Source: Bacillota bacterium (GTDB lineage: Bacteria; Bacillota; Clostridia; Peptostreptococcales; Anaerovoracaceae). From it: a stretch of DNA of 50,099 nucleotides. The stretch covers positions 1 through 50,099 of the forward strand of contig JAFRKJ010000020.1 of assembly GCA_017431785.1 (NCBI GenBank), in the 5' to 3' direction. Of this stretch, positions 1 to 8,604 are shown one piece after another. The notes under the pieces are model-generated. The model worked only from the letters and a program-made list of their open reading frames with translations. It was not told the origin of the DNA and searched no databases. How positions within the stretch are numbered: the first letter of the stretch is position 1; every line of letters starts with the position of its first letter. The translations under genes and the position numbers were made by a program.

Positions 1-37
1 CCTCGTGTCCTTGGTTCGATTCCGAGTCTGGGCACCA
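1..37 (+). tRNA. 3' end of a tRNA (partial, possibly tRNA-Leu)
   Basis: The window opens inside a tRNA. The T arm is complete: stem 10-14 pairs with 22-26 around the seven-base loop TTCGATT at 15-21. The 3' acceptor strand is 27-33, the discriminator base is A at 34, and an encoded CCA lies at 35-37. The anticodon is upstream of the window, so identity cannot be read. The bases before the T stem look like the end of a long variable arm, and acceptor ends of this type are common in tRNA-Leu; that identity is inference. Confidence 0.85.
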
Positions 38-52
38 TTTTTTTTAAAAATT

Positions 53-85
53 ACGACCCTGATTTCTCAGGGTCGTTTGCATTTT
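53..85. terminator. Intrinsic terminator between tRNA and radical SAM gene
   Basis: A perfect 10-bp inverted repeat (53-62 with 67-76, four-base loop) follows the tRNA. On the plus strand it is followed by a short broken T run; on the minus strand it is followed by AATTTTT. It could therefore end transcription from both sides, for the tRNA and for the leftward gene that stops at 107. Confidence 0.7.
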
Positions 86-106
86 GCACAGATTCCTTGT
101 TTTATC

Positions 107-1117
107 TTAAACTCTTCTCCCTTGCCAGGTATTGCGCTGTCGCATTTCACGGTGAATGTTGTTGAGAATAGTGCGCTTCTTGTAACTCCACTCGGGGGCA
201 ATAAGTGTGGAACGCGGCGCGTCGCCGGAGATGCGGTGCAGTGTGATTTCAGGCGGAATGATCTCAAGTGCTGCGATGAGCAAATCGATGTACTCTTCCA
301 TGGATTCAAAAGGAATATAGTCAGGCATAGTCTGCACCATGCCGCTGCCGCGGACAACATTGAGCATGTGGAGCTTGAGCCCGAAGATTTTTTTCTTGCA
401 TACGTAGTGCACAGACGCCAGCATCATCTCGCGGGTCTCTCCCGGAAGGCCTAGAATCAGGTGGGTCACAACACGGATACCGCGTGCAATGAGCCGGCGT
501 ACGGCGTCGTCATAATCGGCAAGGGTGTGGCAGAGGTTCATGGCGCTTGCTGTTTCGTCATGGATAGTCTGCAGTCCAAGTTCCACCCATAGGAACGTCT
601 TCTTGTTCAGTTCAGACAGCAGGTCCAGGACATCATTCGGCAGACAGTCCGGACGCGTGGCGATGGCAAGCCCCACGACGCCAGGTGCTTTCAGGGCGGC
701 TTCGAACTTCTGACGAAGTTCTGAAACGCTTGCATAGGTATTTGTGTGACTCTGGAAGTATGCCAGGTATTTCACATCGTATTTTTCCGAAGGCCATTTT
801 TCAGAGAGCAACTGTATCTGTCGGTGCATTGCGTTGACCAGGTCGTCGCAAAGAACATCAGAAGATTCGCTGCCCGGTGTGCCGGTCAATGAGGAAGCCA
901 TGTCTCCGGAGCCGCTTTCCGAGCAGAACAGACAGCCGCCGGTGCCTTTGCTTCCGTCCCGGTTCGGGCATGTAAAACCGCCGTCAAGAGAGAGCTTGAC
1001 GATTTTGGCGGGAGCATCGAGGCCGAGCTCCTCGTAGTGATTTTTGAACCAGGAATTGATCATGTTGATCCTGAGCTGCTGCCCGTCGGATGTGTCAAAT
1101 ATGATCGGCTGTTCCAT
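107..1117 (-). CDS. Radical SAM protein, YhcC/TIGR01212 family
   Basis: Protein of 336 residues. The iron-sulfur motif is CPNRDG...GGCLFC, with Cys50, Cys62 and Cys65, the CX11CX2C spacing typical of the YhcC (TIGR01212) group of radical SAM enzymes rather than the common CX3CX2C. The motif SLDGGFTCPN and later IATRPDCL and LGLQTIHD also fit this family. These enzymes use a 4Fe-4S cluster and S-adenosylmethionine; the exact substrate of the family is not settled, though a role linked to tRNA modification has been suggested. An AGGAG-like site lies just before the ATG on the minus strand. The gene is monocistronic here and diverges from queH, with which it shares a promoter region. Confidence 0.9.
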   Translation of the reverse strand: MEQPIIFDTSDGQQLRINMINSWFKNHYEELGLDAPAKIVKLSLDGGFTCPNRDGSKGTGGCLFCSESGSGDMASSLTGTPGSESSDVLCDDLVNAMHRQIQLLSEKWPSEKYDVKYLAYFQSHTNTYASVSELRQKFEAALKAPGVVGLAIATRPDCLPNDVLDLLSELNKKTFLWVELGLQTIHDETASAMNLCHTLADYDDAVRRLIARGIRVVTHLILGLPGETREMMLASVHYVCKKKIFGLKLHMLNVVRGSGMVQTMPDYIPFESMEEYIDLLIAALEIIPPEITLHRISGDAPRSTLIAPEWSYKKRTILNNIHREMRQRNTWQGRRV

Positions 1118-1163
1118 AATGCGTTTCTCCTGCAGTCATAACCTCTTCGCGTCACTTGATAGT

Positions 1164-1192
1164 ATTATAATCGCGATATTTATGTAAGTAAA
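1164..1192 (-). promoter_or_regulatory. Probable sigma-70 type promoter for the leftward radical SAM gene
   Basis: Read on the minus strand, TTTACT (1192-1187) and a perfect TATAAT (1169-1164) are separated by 17 bases. The -10 lies about 50 bases before the ATG at 1117. It is back to back with the queH promoter, their -10 boxes about 40 bases apart. Confidence 0.6.
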
Positions 1193-1205
1193 CAACCGCT
1201 GATTG

Positions 1206-1214
1206 TGGTATAAT
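1206..1214 (+). promoter_or_regulatory. Extended -10 promoter for queH
   Basis: TGGTATAAT is a perfect extended -10 element (TG, one base, TATAAT). No good -35 box is seen, as expected for extended -10 promoters. It lies about 40 bases before the queH start at 1254. Confidence 0.65.
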
Positions 1215-1253
1215 GAATCGTTATAATGGGGAAGACTGTGGACGGTCATAGTT

Positions 1254-1916
1254 ATGAAAGAGAAAAAGGTATCAGCGCCTCTGATCACACGCGCATTTAC
1301 AAATGAAAATCTGGGCATCGTGCCGGCTGATTCTCTTGAGAAAAAGGTCGACAGACTGAGCCTGATTCTCCACAGTTGTTGCGGTCCGTGCAGCAGCAGC
1401 GTGATTGAGCGGCTTGCCGGAGAATTCAACATTACGGTGCTCTACTACAACCCGTGCATTACGGATGAGAAAGAGTACAAGAAGAGAAGGGCGGCGCAGA
1501 TCCAGTTTATCGAAAAGTTCAATGCTGAGAGAATCGATCTGCCGGACATCAGTTTCATAGAAGGGCCTTATGAACCAGGTGCGTTCTTTGAGGCGACGAA
1601 AGGTCACGAAGAGGATCCGGAGGGCGGTCAGCGGTGCAGTATCTGCTTCCGGCAAAGGTTGGAAAAAGCTGCGGAAACAGCGGCATTCATGGGCTTCGAT
1701 ATCTTCGGGACGACGTTGACCGTGAGTCCGCACAAAAATTATGAAATCATATCAGCCATAGGCAAAGACATCGCAGCCCGCTACGGTGTAAGCTTCCTGG
1801 ATAGAGACTTCAAGAAGCAAGATGGGTTTAAACGATCCATCGAGCTGTCCAGAAAGTACAATCTGTACAGACAGAATTATTGCGGCTGCGTCTACAGCGA
1901 CTGGCGGGACAAATAG
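1254..1916 (+). CDS. queH: Epoxyqueuosine reductase QueH
   Basis: Protein of 220 residues. It carries the QueH (DUF208) hallmark CCGPCSS near residue 42, the pair of cysteines in RCSICF, the HKNYE segment and a C-terminal CGC in NYCGCVYS. QueH reduces epoxyqueuosine to queuosine in tRNA, the last step of queuosine synthesis, and binds an iron-sulfur cluster and a second metal through these cysteines. It is the non-homologous replacement of QueG. No other queuosine genes are in the window. The first about 35 residues come before the conserved core and no clear Shine-Dalgarno is seen at 1254, so a later start is possible. Confidence 0.93.
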   Translation: MKEKKVSAPLITRAFTNENLGIVPADSLEKKVDRLSLILHSCCGPCSSSVIERLAGEFNITVLYYNPCITDEKEYKKRRAAQIQFIEKFNAERIDLPDISFIEGPYEPGAFFEATKGHEEDPEGGQRCSICFRQRLEKAAETAAFMGFDIFGTTLTVSPHKNYEIISAIGKDIAARYGVSFLDRDFKKQDGFKRSIELSRKYNLYRQNYCGCVYSDWRDK

Positions 1917-2005
1917 TGGAACACGGATTTTCCGCCGCATCAAGCAACTGGAAAGCTGCATCAAAATAGTAAATACAGAAATTCATATATAAAGAGGAGG
2001 ACGAA

Positions 2006-3016
2006 ATGTCAAAGCTTATTATCCCGAAAGGCTATACGCCGGAAATCGACTACATGGAGAGCCAGAGAGCGATCAAGAAGATCAAAGACTTCTTCCAGCA
2101 GGAACTGGCTTACGGACTGAAACTCAGAAGAGTTTCCGCACCGCTTTTTGTTGCGCCTGAAACAGGGCTCAACGACAATCTGAACGGTGTTGAGAGAACG
2201 GTCAGTTTTACGGTCAAAGATATGGACGAGAAGGAAGTCGAAATCGTGCAGTCGCTGGCCAAGTGGAAGAGGATGGCGCTGGGAAGATATCACTTCAAAC
2301 CGGGCACAGGTCTCTACACTGACATGAACGCAATCAGAAGAGATGAAGAACTGGACAATCTCCATTCTATTTACGTAGACCAGTGGGATTGGGAAAAGGC
2401 GATCACAAAAGAAGACAGAAACACAGAGTATCTCCATGAGGTCGTGGTGAAACTCTACAACGCGCTGAAAAATCTGAATGACTTCGTGAACAGACACTAC
2501 AACGAATTGAAGACAGATCTTCCAAACGAGATTTTCTTCATCACATCTCAGGAGCTGGAAGATATGTATCCGGATCTGGATGCAAAAGCAAGAGAAGATG
2601 CGATCTGCAAAGAAAAAAGAGCTGTCTTTGTAGAAAAGATCGGCGGAGCGCTGAAGTCAGGCAAACCGCATGACGGAAGAGCACCGGACTACGATGACTG
2701 GGAACTGAACGGAGACATCCTCCTTTGGAACGAGATTCTGGAGTGCTCTTTCGAGATTTCTTCCATGGGTATCAGAGTTGATGAAGAGGCAATGGCTCGT
2801 CAGCTGGAGATCGCCGGGGCGATGGATAGAGCGGAAATGGACTTCCACAAGAAGATTCTGAACTGCGAACTCCCGTACTCCATCGGAGGCGGCATCGGAC
2901 AGTCCAGACTCTGCATGTACTTCCTGAGAAAAGCGCACATCGGCGAAGTGCAGGCTGCTATCTGGCCGGAAGACATGGTCAAAGAATGCGAAGAAAACGA
3001 CATTTTCCTTCTGTAA
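2006..3016 (+). CDS. asnA: Aspartate--ammonia ligase (asparagine synthetase A)
   Basis: Protein of 336 residues, the usual length for AsnA. It makes asparagine from aspartate, ammonia and ATP in the cytoplasm. The fold is related to class II tRNA synthetases; typical AsnA segments are seen: LYTDMNAIRRDE and LHSIYVDQWDWEKAI in the middle and GGGIGQSRLCMYFL near residue 300, which matches the class II motif 3 region. A strong AAGAGGAGG site lies about 7 bases before the ATG. The 30-base gap to priA suggests co-transcription, although the two functions are unrelated. Confidence 0.96.
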   Translation: MSKLIIPKGYTPEIDYMESQRAIKKIKDFFQQELAYGLKLRRVSAPLFVAPETGLNDNLNGVERTVSFTVKDMDEKEVEIVQSLAKWKRMALGRYHFKPGTGLYTDMNAIRRDEELDNLHSIYVDQWDWEKAITKEDRNTEYLHEVVVKLYNALKNLNDFVNRHYNELKTDLPNEIFFITSQELEDMYPDLDAKAREDAICKEKRAVFVEKIGGALKSGKPHDGRAPDYDDWELNGDILLWNEILECSFEISSMGIRVDEEAMARQLEIAGAMDRAEMDFHKKILNCELPYSIGGGIGQSRLCMYFLRKAHIGEVQAAIWPEDMVKECEENDIFLL

Positions 3017-3045
3017 TGGAATCATAAGTCAGAACACTGCGGCCG

Positions 3046-5100
3046 ATGAAATACGTAGATGTAGTAATCGACAACAAGAGCAACAGCACAGATGCGCTCT
3101 TCACATATAAGTGCGAGGATGATGCAGTCAGCATAGGCAGCAAAGTATATGTGCCTTTTGCAAGAAGCAGAAAACCCCGCGAAGGATATGTGGTATCAGT
3201 CAGTGAGGATGCATCGCAGATTGAGGAAACAATCCTGCCGAAGCTGCGTGCTGTAGAGCGTGTGGACGAAGACGTTTCATTGACAGAAGAAATGGTAAGA
3301 AGCGCCATGTGGATGCGCGGCAGGTATCTCTGCAGGTACATCGATGCGATTCGTTGCTTCACACCAGCAGGAAGCGCAGCGGTCAGAAGAGAAAAGCAGA
3401 ACTCTCTGGCAGGGGAGCGCGGCTTTGCAGAGCAGGTCGACCAGCTTACAGGCGAGCAGGAAGACGCCCTCAACCAGATCATCGGAGCGATTGAAGAGAG
3501 AAAGAACGATCGCTTCCTGATTCACGGCGTGACCGGAAGCGGCAAAACGGAAGTATATATCAGAGCGGCGAAAAAAGCGCTGGAAGAGGGAAGAGGCGTC
3601 ATCATTCTGGTGCCTGAAATCTCTCTGACAGGACAGATCATCGATCGGTTCCTTGGGAATTTCGGAGAAGATTCTGTAGCTGTGCTGCACTCCAGACTTT
3701 CCGCCGGAGAACGATATGACCAGTGGAAGAGAGTGCGGGATGGAAAGACAAGAATCGTGATCGGTGCCAGATCTGCTGTCTTTGCGCCGGTTGAGAATCT
3801 GGGATTGATCGTGGTCGATGAGGAACATGAGTCGACTTATAAATCGGATTTTACGCCGAAGTACGATACCATAGAAGTCGCTGTGAAACGGCTGCAGGAT
3901 CAGGATAGCCAGGGCGTTCTGATTCTGGGCAGCGCGACGCCTTCCGTGGTTACATACAGCCGCGCGAAAGAAGGAATCTACAAGCTCATAGAGCTGACCA
4001 AACGATACAACGAAGCAGAACTTCCGAAGACGGAGATCGTGGACATGCGGGCGGAGATGAAAGACGGAAACCGTTCCATGCTCAGCCGCAGACTTGTGGA
4101 AGAGATGCACAGGCAGCTGGATAGCGGCAGGCAAGTCATGCTCTTCCTGAACAGGAGAGGCTATTCGACCTTTATTTCCTGCAGAGAATGCGGCTATGTG
4201 GCCAAGTGTCCGACCTGCGGGCTTTCCCTGACCTATCACAGAGGCGGCAGGGGAGGCAGCGGCAAACTGGTATGCCATTACTGCGGACATGAGGAAGCGC
4301 CGCCGGAAGTCTGTCCGGAATGCGGAAGCAGCTATGTCAGATACTTCGGCAGCGGAACAGAGAAAATCGAAGAGACCATCCGGCAGCTCTTTCCGGAGCA
4401 TACGTCGGACAGACTGGACCTCGATTCCATCAAGAAAAAGGGTGAACTCAAAAAGAAACTCAAGGATTTCGAGAAGGGCCGTACGGATATCCTCATCGGA
4501 ACACAGTTGATCGCCAAAGGACTGGACTTCAAGAACGTTGGTCTGGTTGGAATTGTGTCAGCGGATGTATCATTGAACATACCGGATTTCAGATCGCCGG
4601 AAAGAGCATTTCAGCTGATTACGCAGGCCGCCGGAAGAGCGGGCAGAGGGACTGAAGAAGGCAAGGTCATCATCCAGACCTACAGTCCGGAGCACTATGC
4701 TGTGGTAATGGCGGCGGAGCATGACTACAAGAACTTCTATGAAGCAGAAGACAAGTTCAGGAAGTTCATGATGTACCCGCCGTACAGCGATATCTTCCAG
4801 ATTGTCTTTACATCTGACTCGCAGGAGACGGCTCTCGCCGGAGCGGAGAAGTGGCACAAGCGACTGGATGAACTGCTGCCGGCAGAGGATAAGAACAATC
4901 TCTTTCAGCCGCAGGAAGCTTATATGAGCAAGATTCGCGACACCTATCGGTATTCACTGGTCCTCAAGTGTCCGAGAGGTAAGCGTCACCAGTATGCGGG
5001 AATCGTGTACAAGGTCAGGGCTGAGGAAATCGAGGACGCCCGGAAGAAAAAACAGGATTACAATGCTGTGGTGGACATCAATCCATACAGCTTCTCATAA
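3046..5100 (+). CDS. priA: Primosomal protein N' (replication restart helicase PriA)
   Basis: Protein of 684 residues, somewhat shorter than many PriA proteins (about 730 to 800). PriA recognises stalled or repaired replication forks and reloads the replicative helicase. Visible in order: an N-terminal DNA-binding part (1-110), the P-loop GVTGSGKT at 161-168, the DEEH helicase box near 258, the zinc-binding cysteine block CRECG...CPTCG...CHYCG...CPECG around 378-430, and the C-terminal helicase motifs (LIGTQLIAKGLDF, QAAGRAGRG). The shortness comes from a compact N-terminal region. It begins the conserved priA-def-fmt block. Confidence 0.97.
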   Translation: MKYVDVVIDNKSNSTDALFTYKCEDDAVSIGSKVYVPFARSRKPREGYVVSVSEDASQIEETILPKLRAVERVDEDVSLTEEMVRSAMWMRGRYLCRYIDAIRCFTPAGSAAVRREKQNSLAGERGFAEQVDQLTGEQEDALNQIIGAIEERKNDRFLIHGVTGSGKTEVYIRAAKKALEEGRGVIILVPEISLTGQIIDRFLGNFGEDSVAVLHSRLSAGERYDQWKRVRDGKTRIVIGARSAVFAPVENLGLIVVDEEHESTYKSDFTPKYDTIEVAVKRLQDQDSQGVLILGSATPSVVTYSRAKEGIYKLIELTKRYNEAELPKTEIVDMRAEMKDGNRSMLSRRLVEEMHRQLDSGRQVMLFLNRRGYSTFISCRECGYVAKCPTCGLSLTYHRGGRGGSGKLVCHYCGHEEAPPEVCPECGSSYVRYFGSGTEKIEETIRQLFPEHTSDRLDLDSIKKKGELKKKLKDFEKGRTDILIGTQLIAKGLDFKNVGLVGIVSADVSLNIPDFRSPERAFQLITQAAGRAGRGTEEGKVIIQTYSPEHYAVVMAAEHDYKNFYEAEDKFRKFMMYPPYSDIFQIVFTSDSQETALAGAEKWHKRLDELLPAEDKNNLFQPQEAYMSKIRDTYRYSLVLKCPRGKRHQYAGIVYKVRAEEIEDARKKKQDYNAVVDINPYSFS

Positions 5101-5147
5101 ACAAATCATACAAAAGCAACAGAGAATCAATTGAAAGGCAGATAATT

Positions 5148-5630
5148 ATGGCACTGAGAAATATCGTAACAGATGAAGATCCAATACTGAGAAAAGTATG
5201 CAGACCGGTAGGTGAGGTGACACCCCGCATACAGATGATCCTCGACGACATGGTGGAGACCATGAGAGATGCCAACGGTGTAGGGCTGGCGGCGCCTCAG
5301 GTAGGCATTATGAGAAGAATGTTTGTAGCAGAACCGGAACCGGAGAGAGTTTACTACTTCGTGGATCCTGAGATGGTCACACTGGAAGGCGAACAGGAGA
5401 GCGATGAAGGGTGTCTGTCTGTGCCGGGAATGGTCGGAACCGTGAAACGCCCTGAGAAGATCGTCCTCAAAGGGAAGGACAGATACGGGAAAGAAAAGGA
5501 ATTTACTTTTGAAGGATTTGACGCTATCGTGATGTGCCACGAGTTCGATCATCTGGAAGGTATCATCTACACAGACAAGGCGACAAACATCCGTCCGGTC
5601 GAAGCACTCGAGGAAGAAGAACAGGCATGA
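5148..5630 (+). CDS. def: Peptide deformylase
   Basis: Protein of 160 residues. It removes the formyl group from the N-terminal methionine of new proteins. All three deformylase motifs are present: GVGLAAPQVG near residue 43, EGCLSVPG near 86 with the metal-binding cysteine, and HEFDHLEG near 130 with the two histidines and the catalytic glutamate. The stop overlaps the fmt start (ATGA), so formylation and deformylation enzymes are translationally coupled. Confidence 0.98.
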   Translation: MALRNIVTDEDPILRKVCRPVGEVTPRIQMILDDMVETMRDANGVGLAAPQVGIMRRMFVAEPEPERVYYFVDPEMVTLEGEQESDEGCLSVPGMVGTVKRPEKIVLKGKDRYGKEKEFTFEGFDAIVMCHEFDHLEGIIYTDKATNIRPVEALEEEEQA

Positions 5631-6556
5631 GACTAATTTACATGGGAACACCTGACTTCGCGGTACCTCCGTTGGAGATGCTGGCGCAGGCAGGACATGA
5701 AATCATATATGCGGTCACCCAGCCGGATGCAGTACGAGACAGAGGAAAGAAAATCAAGTTCTCTCCGGTCAAGGAGAAAGCCATCGAGCTTGGCATTCCG
5801 GTCCTGCAGCCTTCGAAGATCAGGAAGAACGAAGAGTTTGCACAGCTTTTGCGCGAGGCTAAGCCTGATGCAGCAATTGTTTCTGCCTATGGTAAGATTC
5901 TCCCTGCGGACGTTTTGGACATTCCGAAGTACGGATGCCTGAATATACACGGATCCCTGCTGCCTCGCTTCAGAGGCGCTGCGCCGATCCAGGCGGCGAT
6001 CATCGCTGGAGATGAAGAGACCGGCGTAACGATAATGCGTATGGATAAGGGACTCGATACAGGTGACATGGTCGCAAAGGCAGCAACACCGATCGGCGGC
6101 AAAACCTGCGAAGAACTCCATGATGAACTGGCGATGATGGGTGCGAAACTCATCACAGAGACACTGGAAGACATCGAAGGTGCGCTTGCAGGTGCCGAGA
6201 AACAGGATGACGCGCTTTCTACCTATGCGCCGATGCTGTCAAAAGCGGACGGACACATTGACTTCAACCAGAGTCCGGAAGAAATCGAGCGCAGGATCCG
6301 AGCCTTTGATCCGTGGCCGGGAAGTTACGCAGAGATGAATGGTAAGACATTCAAACTCTGGAAGGCGGCTGCTCTGGACCGGGAGACTGACGCTGCGGCA
6401 GGCACTGTCGTTGCAGCGGGAAAAGACGGTCTGGACATTTCTGCAGGCGGCCGTATCCTCAGAGTGACGCAGATACAGGCGCCAGGCAAAAAACGAATGG
6501 AAACAGGCGACTATTTAAGGGGCAATGTCATTGAAATCGGTACCGTTTTACGATAA
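5627..6556 (+). CDS. fmt: Methionyl-tRNA formyltransferase
   Basis: Protein of 309 residues with the start set at the ATG overlapping the def stop; a longer reading from 5534 would run through def in another frame and is not real. GAGGAAGAAG lies just upstream. It formylates the initiator Met-tRNA using 10-formyltetrahydrofolate. Seen: the N-terminal MGTPDFAVPPLEML, the catalytic block NIHGSLLPRFRGAAPIQ with the active Asn and His, and MDKGLDTGDM with the active Asp, followed by the smaller C-terminal domain that binds tRNA. Confidence 0.98.
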   Translation: MRLIYMGTPDFAVPPLEMLAQAGHEIIYAVTQPDAVRDRGKKIKFSPVKEKAIELGIPVLQPSKIRKNEEFAQLLREAKPDAAIVSAYGKILPADVLDIPKYGCLNIHGSLLPRFRGAAPIQAAIIAGDEETGVTIMRMDKGLDTGDMVAKAATPIGGKTCEELHDELAMMGAKLITETLEDIEGALAGAEKQDDALSTYAPMLSKADGHIDFNQSPEEIERRIRAFDPWPGSYAEMNGKTFKLWKAAALDRETDAAAGTVVAAGKDGLDISAGGRILRVTQIQAPGKKRMETGDYLRGNVIEIGTVLR

Positions 6557-6574
6557 AATGTAATTTGAGGTGAT

Positions 6575-7279
6575 ATGATGTTTTACGGATTCGACCCGAC
6601 ATTCATAGTGCTGATTCCGGCGATCTTGTTCACCGTGTATGCGCAGCGCAAGGTACAGAGTGCCTACGCTACGTATTCTCGTGTGCCTACAAAAAGACAG
6701 ATTCCGGGAAGTCAGGTAGCCAGAATGATTCTGGATAATAACGGGATGGATCACGTACCGATCGAAATGATATCCGGTCAGCTTACGGACAACTATGATC
6801 CGACGAAGGATGAGATGCATATTTCAGAAGGGACATACAACAGCTCATCCATCGCCTCCGTTGCTATAGCAGCCCATGAATCGGGGCATGCGATGCAGGA
6901 TGGGGCGAACTACGGATTCCTGAAGCTGAGAATCTCAATGGTGCCATTCGTCAACATGGTATCAGCGATTTCCCTGCCGGTGATCATGGTCGGTATTGCT
7001 ATGGTTGCTGCGGGGCAGGCAATAGGCGGGACCATATTCAATGTGGGCGTACTGATGTTTGCAGTCGTAGTGCTGTTTCATACCGTTACACTGCCAGTTG
7101 AATTTGATGCCAGCAAGCGCGCTCTCGAGCAGCTTGTTGCGCTTAATATAGTAGACGAAACTGAAGTTAAGGGAGCTCAGAAAGTGCTGTCCGCAGCAGC
7201 GATGACTTACGTCGCCGCGCTGGCTGTATCTCTAGTGACCTTCATAAGAATCCTGATGATAAGGGGGAGCAGAAACTAA
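6575..7279 (+). CDS. Membrane zinc metallopeptidase, YugP family
   Basis: Protein of 234 residues of the YugP family (neutral zinc metallopeptidase, PF04298). The HESGH zinc motif is at residues 101-105 and the likely third ligand lies in EFDASKRA near 180. Membrane segments: residues about 8-24, a long hydrophobic stretch between about 125 and 175, and one near the C-terminus. Its substrate is not known. Insertion between fmt and rsmB is a familiar clostridial arrangement. The stop shares a base with the rsmB start at 7279, so the two are coupled. Confidence 0.9.
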   Translation: MMFYGFDPTFIVLIPAILFTVYAQRKVQSAYATYSRVPTKRQIPGSQVARMILDNNGMDHVPIEMISGQLTDNYDPTKDEMHISEGTYNSSSIASVAIAAHESGHAMQDGANYGFLKLRISMVPFVNMVSAISLPVIMVGIAMVAAGQAIGGTIFNVGVLMFAVVVLFHTVTLPVEFDASKRALEQLVALNIVDETEVKGAQKVLSAAAMTYVAALAVSLVTFIRILMIRGSRN

Positions 7280-8571
7280 TGGACAACAATCGCAAGACAG
7301 CATACCAGACATTACTGGATGTGGAATCAAAAAAAGCTTATTCAAACATTGCGCTCAATCACAAGATCGCAGTGAATAAACCAAGCACTCCTGCTTTTGT
7401 AAGAGAACTTGTCTATGGAGTTCTGGAGAGAAAGCTGACGCTGGATTATTACATCGATCAGCTTCTGACAGAGGGCATCGACAGCCTGAAGACGCCGGAA
7501 ATCACGATTCTGCGTATGGGTATCTATCAGCTTGGATACATGGAGAAAGTTCCTGAATATGCAGCTGTCAGTGAATCAGTCGATCTGGCCAAAAAGTACT
7601 GCAAAGGCAGAGCAGGTCTTATCAATGGCGTTCTCAGAGAGTACCAGAACAAGAAGATATACCTCACACTTCCGGCAAGAGACGAAGATGAGGTCAAATA
7701 TCTTTCCATCAAATATTCTTATGCTCCATGGATCATCGAGCTATGGCTCAAGTACTACAACATGAGCTTTGTTGAACAGCTTCTGGAAGCAGGAAACCAG
7801 ACTCCGCCGCTGACAGTCAGAGCCAACTGGCTGAAGATCAGGAAGGAGGATCTGAAGAAGGCATTCAGAGAGAGAGGATTTGAAGTAGAGGACGGCAAGC
7901 TTGCGCAGAATGCGCTCAACGTGAAAGGCAGCAAAGTGCTGGACAGCGAGCTTTACAGATATGGACTGTTCACTCCGCAGGATGAGAGCTCCATGCTCGT
8001 TTCCGAGAAGATCGGCGTAAAGCAGGGCGATTTGGTCATAGACGTCTGCGCAGCACCGGGCGGCAAGACGACAGCTATTGCAGAGAGAATGAACAATACC
8101 GGTAAGATCATCGCTTCAGACATTTACCGCAGAAAGCTGGATCTGGTCGACAAAGAAGCGAAGAGACTTGGTATCACAAATATTGAAACAAGATCATGGG
8201 ATGCGACAAGAGTCGATTCCACAATGGTCAAGAAGGCAGATAGAGTTCTCGTCGACGCACCTTGTTCAGGACTCGGCGTCGTCAGAAGAAAACCGGAGAT
8301 CAAGTACAGAGAACTGTCAGAAGATATCATGATGATGCCGAAGAAGCAGGCGGATATCCTGTCAGCATCCTCATCCTATGTAAAGCCTGGCGGAACGCTG
8401 GTGTACAGCACATGTACGATCAATCCGGAAGAGAATGAGAAGATCATCGATCAGTTTCTCAAGAGGAACAGAGACTTCGAGAAGGTTGAGAGGACACTGC
8501 TCCTGCCGAATGTGAACGGTACAGACGGATTCTTCATCTGCGTGATGAAGAGGAATGAGCTGATGGAGTAA
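7279..8571 (+). CDS. rsmB: 16S rRNA (cytosine-967-C5)-methyltransferase RsmB
   Basis: Protein of 430 residues. The N-terminal 140 residues form a NusB-like RNA-binding domain; the rest is the SAM-dependent methyltransferase. The SAM-binding loop is DVCAAPGGKT near residue 255. The two catalytic-region cysteines are in DAPCSGLG near 328 and STCTINPEENE near 375. It methylates C967 of 16S rRNA. In Bacillus and most Clostridia the next gene is rlmN; here the phosphatase gene follows directly. Confidence 0.96.
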   Translation: MDNNRKTAYQTLLDVESKKAYSNIALNHKIAVNKPSTPAFVRELVYGVLERKLTLDYYIDQLLTEGIDSLKTPEITILRMGIYQLGYMEKVPEYAAVSESVDLAKKYCKGRAGLINGVLREYQNKKIYLTLPARDEDEVKYLSIKYSYAPWIIELWLKYYNMSFVEQLLEAGNQTPPLTVRANWLKIRKEDLKKAFRERGFEVEDGKLAQNALNVKGSKVLDSELYRYGLFTPQDESSMLVSEKIGVKQGDLVIDVCAAPGGKTTAIAERMNNTGKIIASDIYRRKLDLVDKEAKRLGITNIETRSWDATRVDSTMVKKADRVLVDAPCSGLGVVRRKPEIKYRELSEDIMMMPKKQADILSASSSYVKPGGTLVYSTCTINPEENEKIIDQFLKRNRDFEKVERTLLLPNVNGTDGFFICVMKRNELME

Positions 8572-8604
8572 ACAGTTATAACAGTCAGGGAGAATAATAA
8601 ACGA

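Noticed and set aside
3277-4401. Minus-strand frame of 374 codons opposite priA
   Set aside because: It lies within the conserved helicase and zinc-binding coding region and encodes nothing recognisable.
5534-5626. Longer N-terminus for fmt
   Set aside because: The added residues overlap def in another frame and are not fmt-like; the conserved protein begins at MRLIYMGTPDF.
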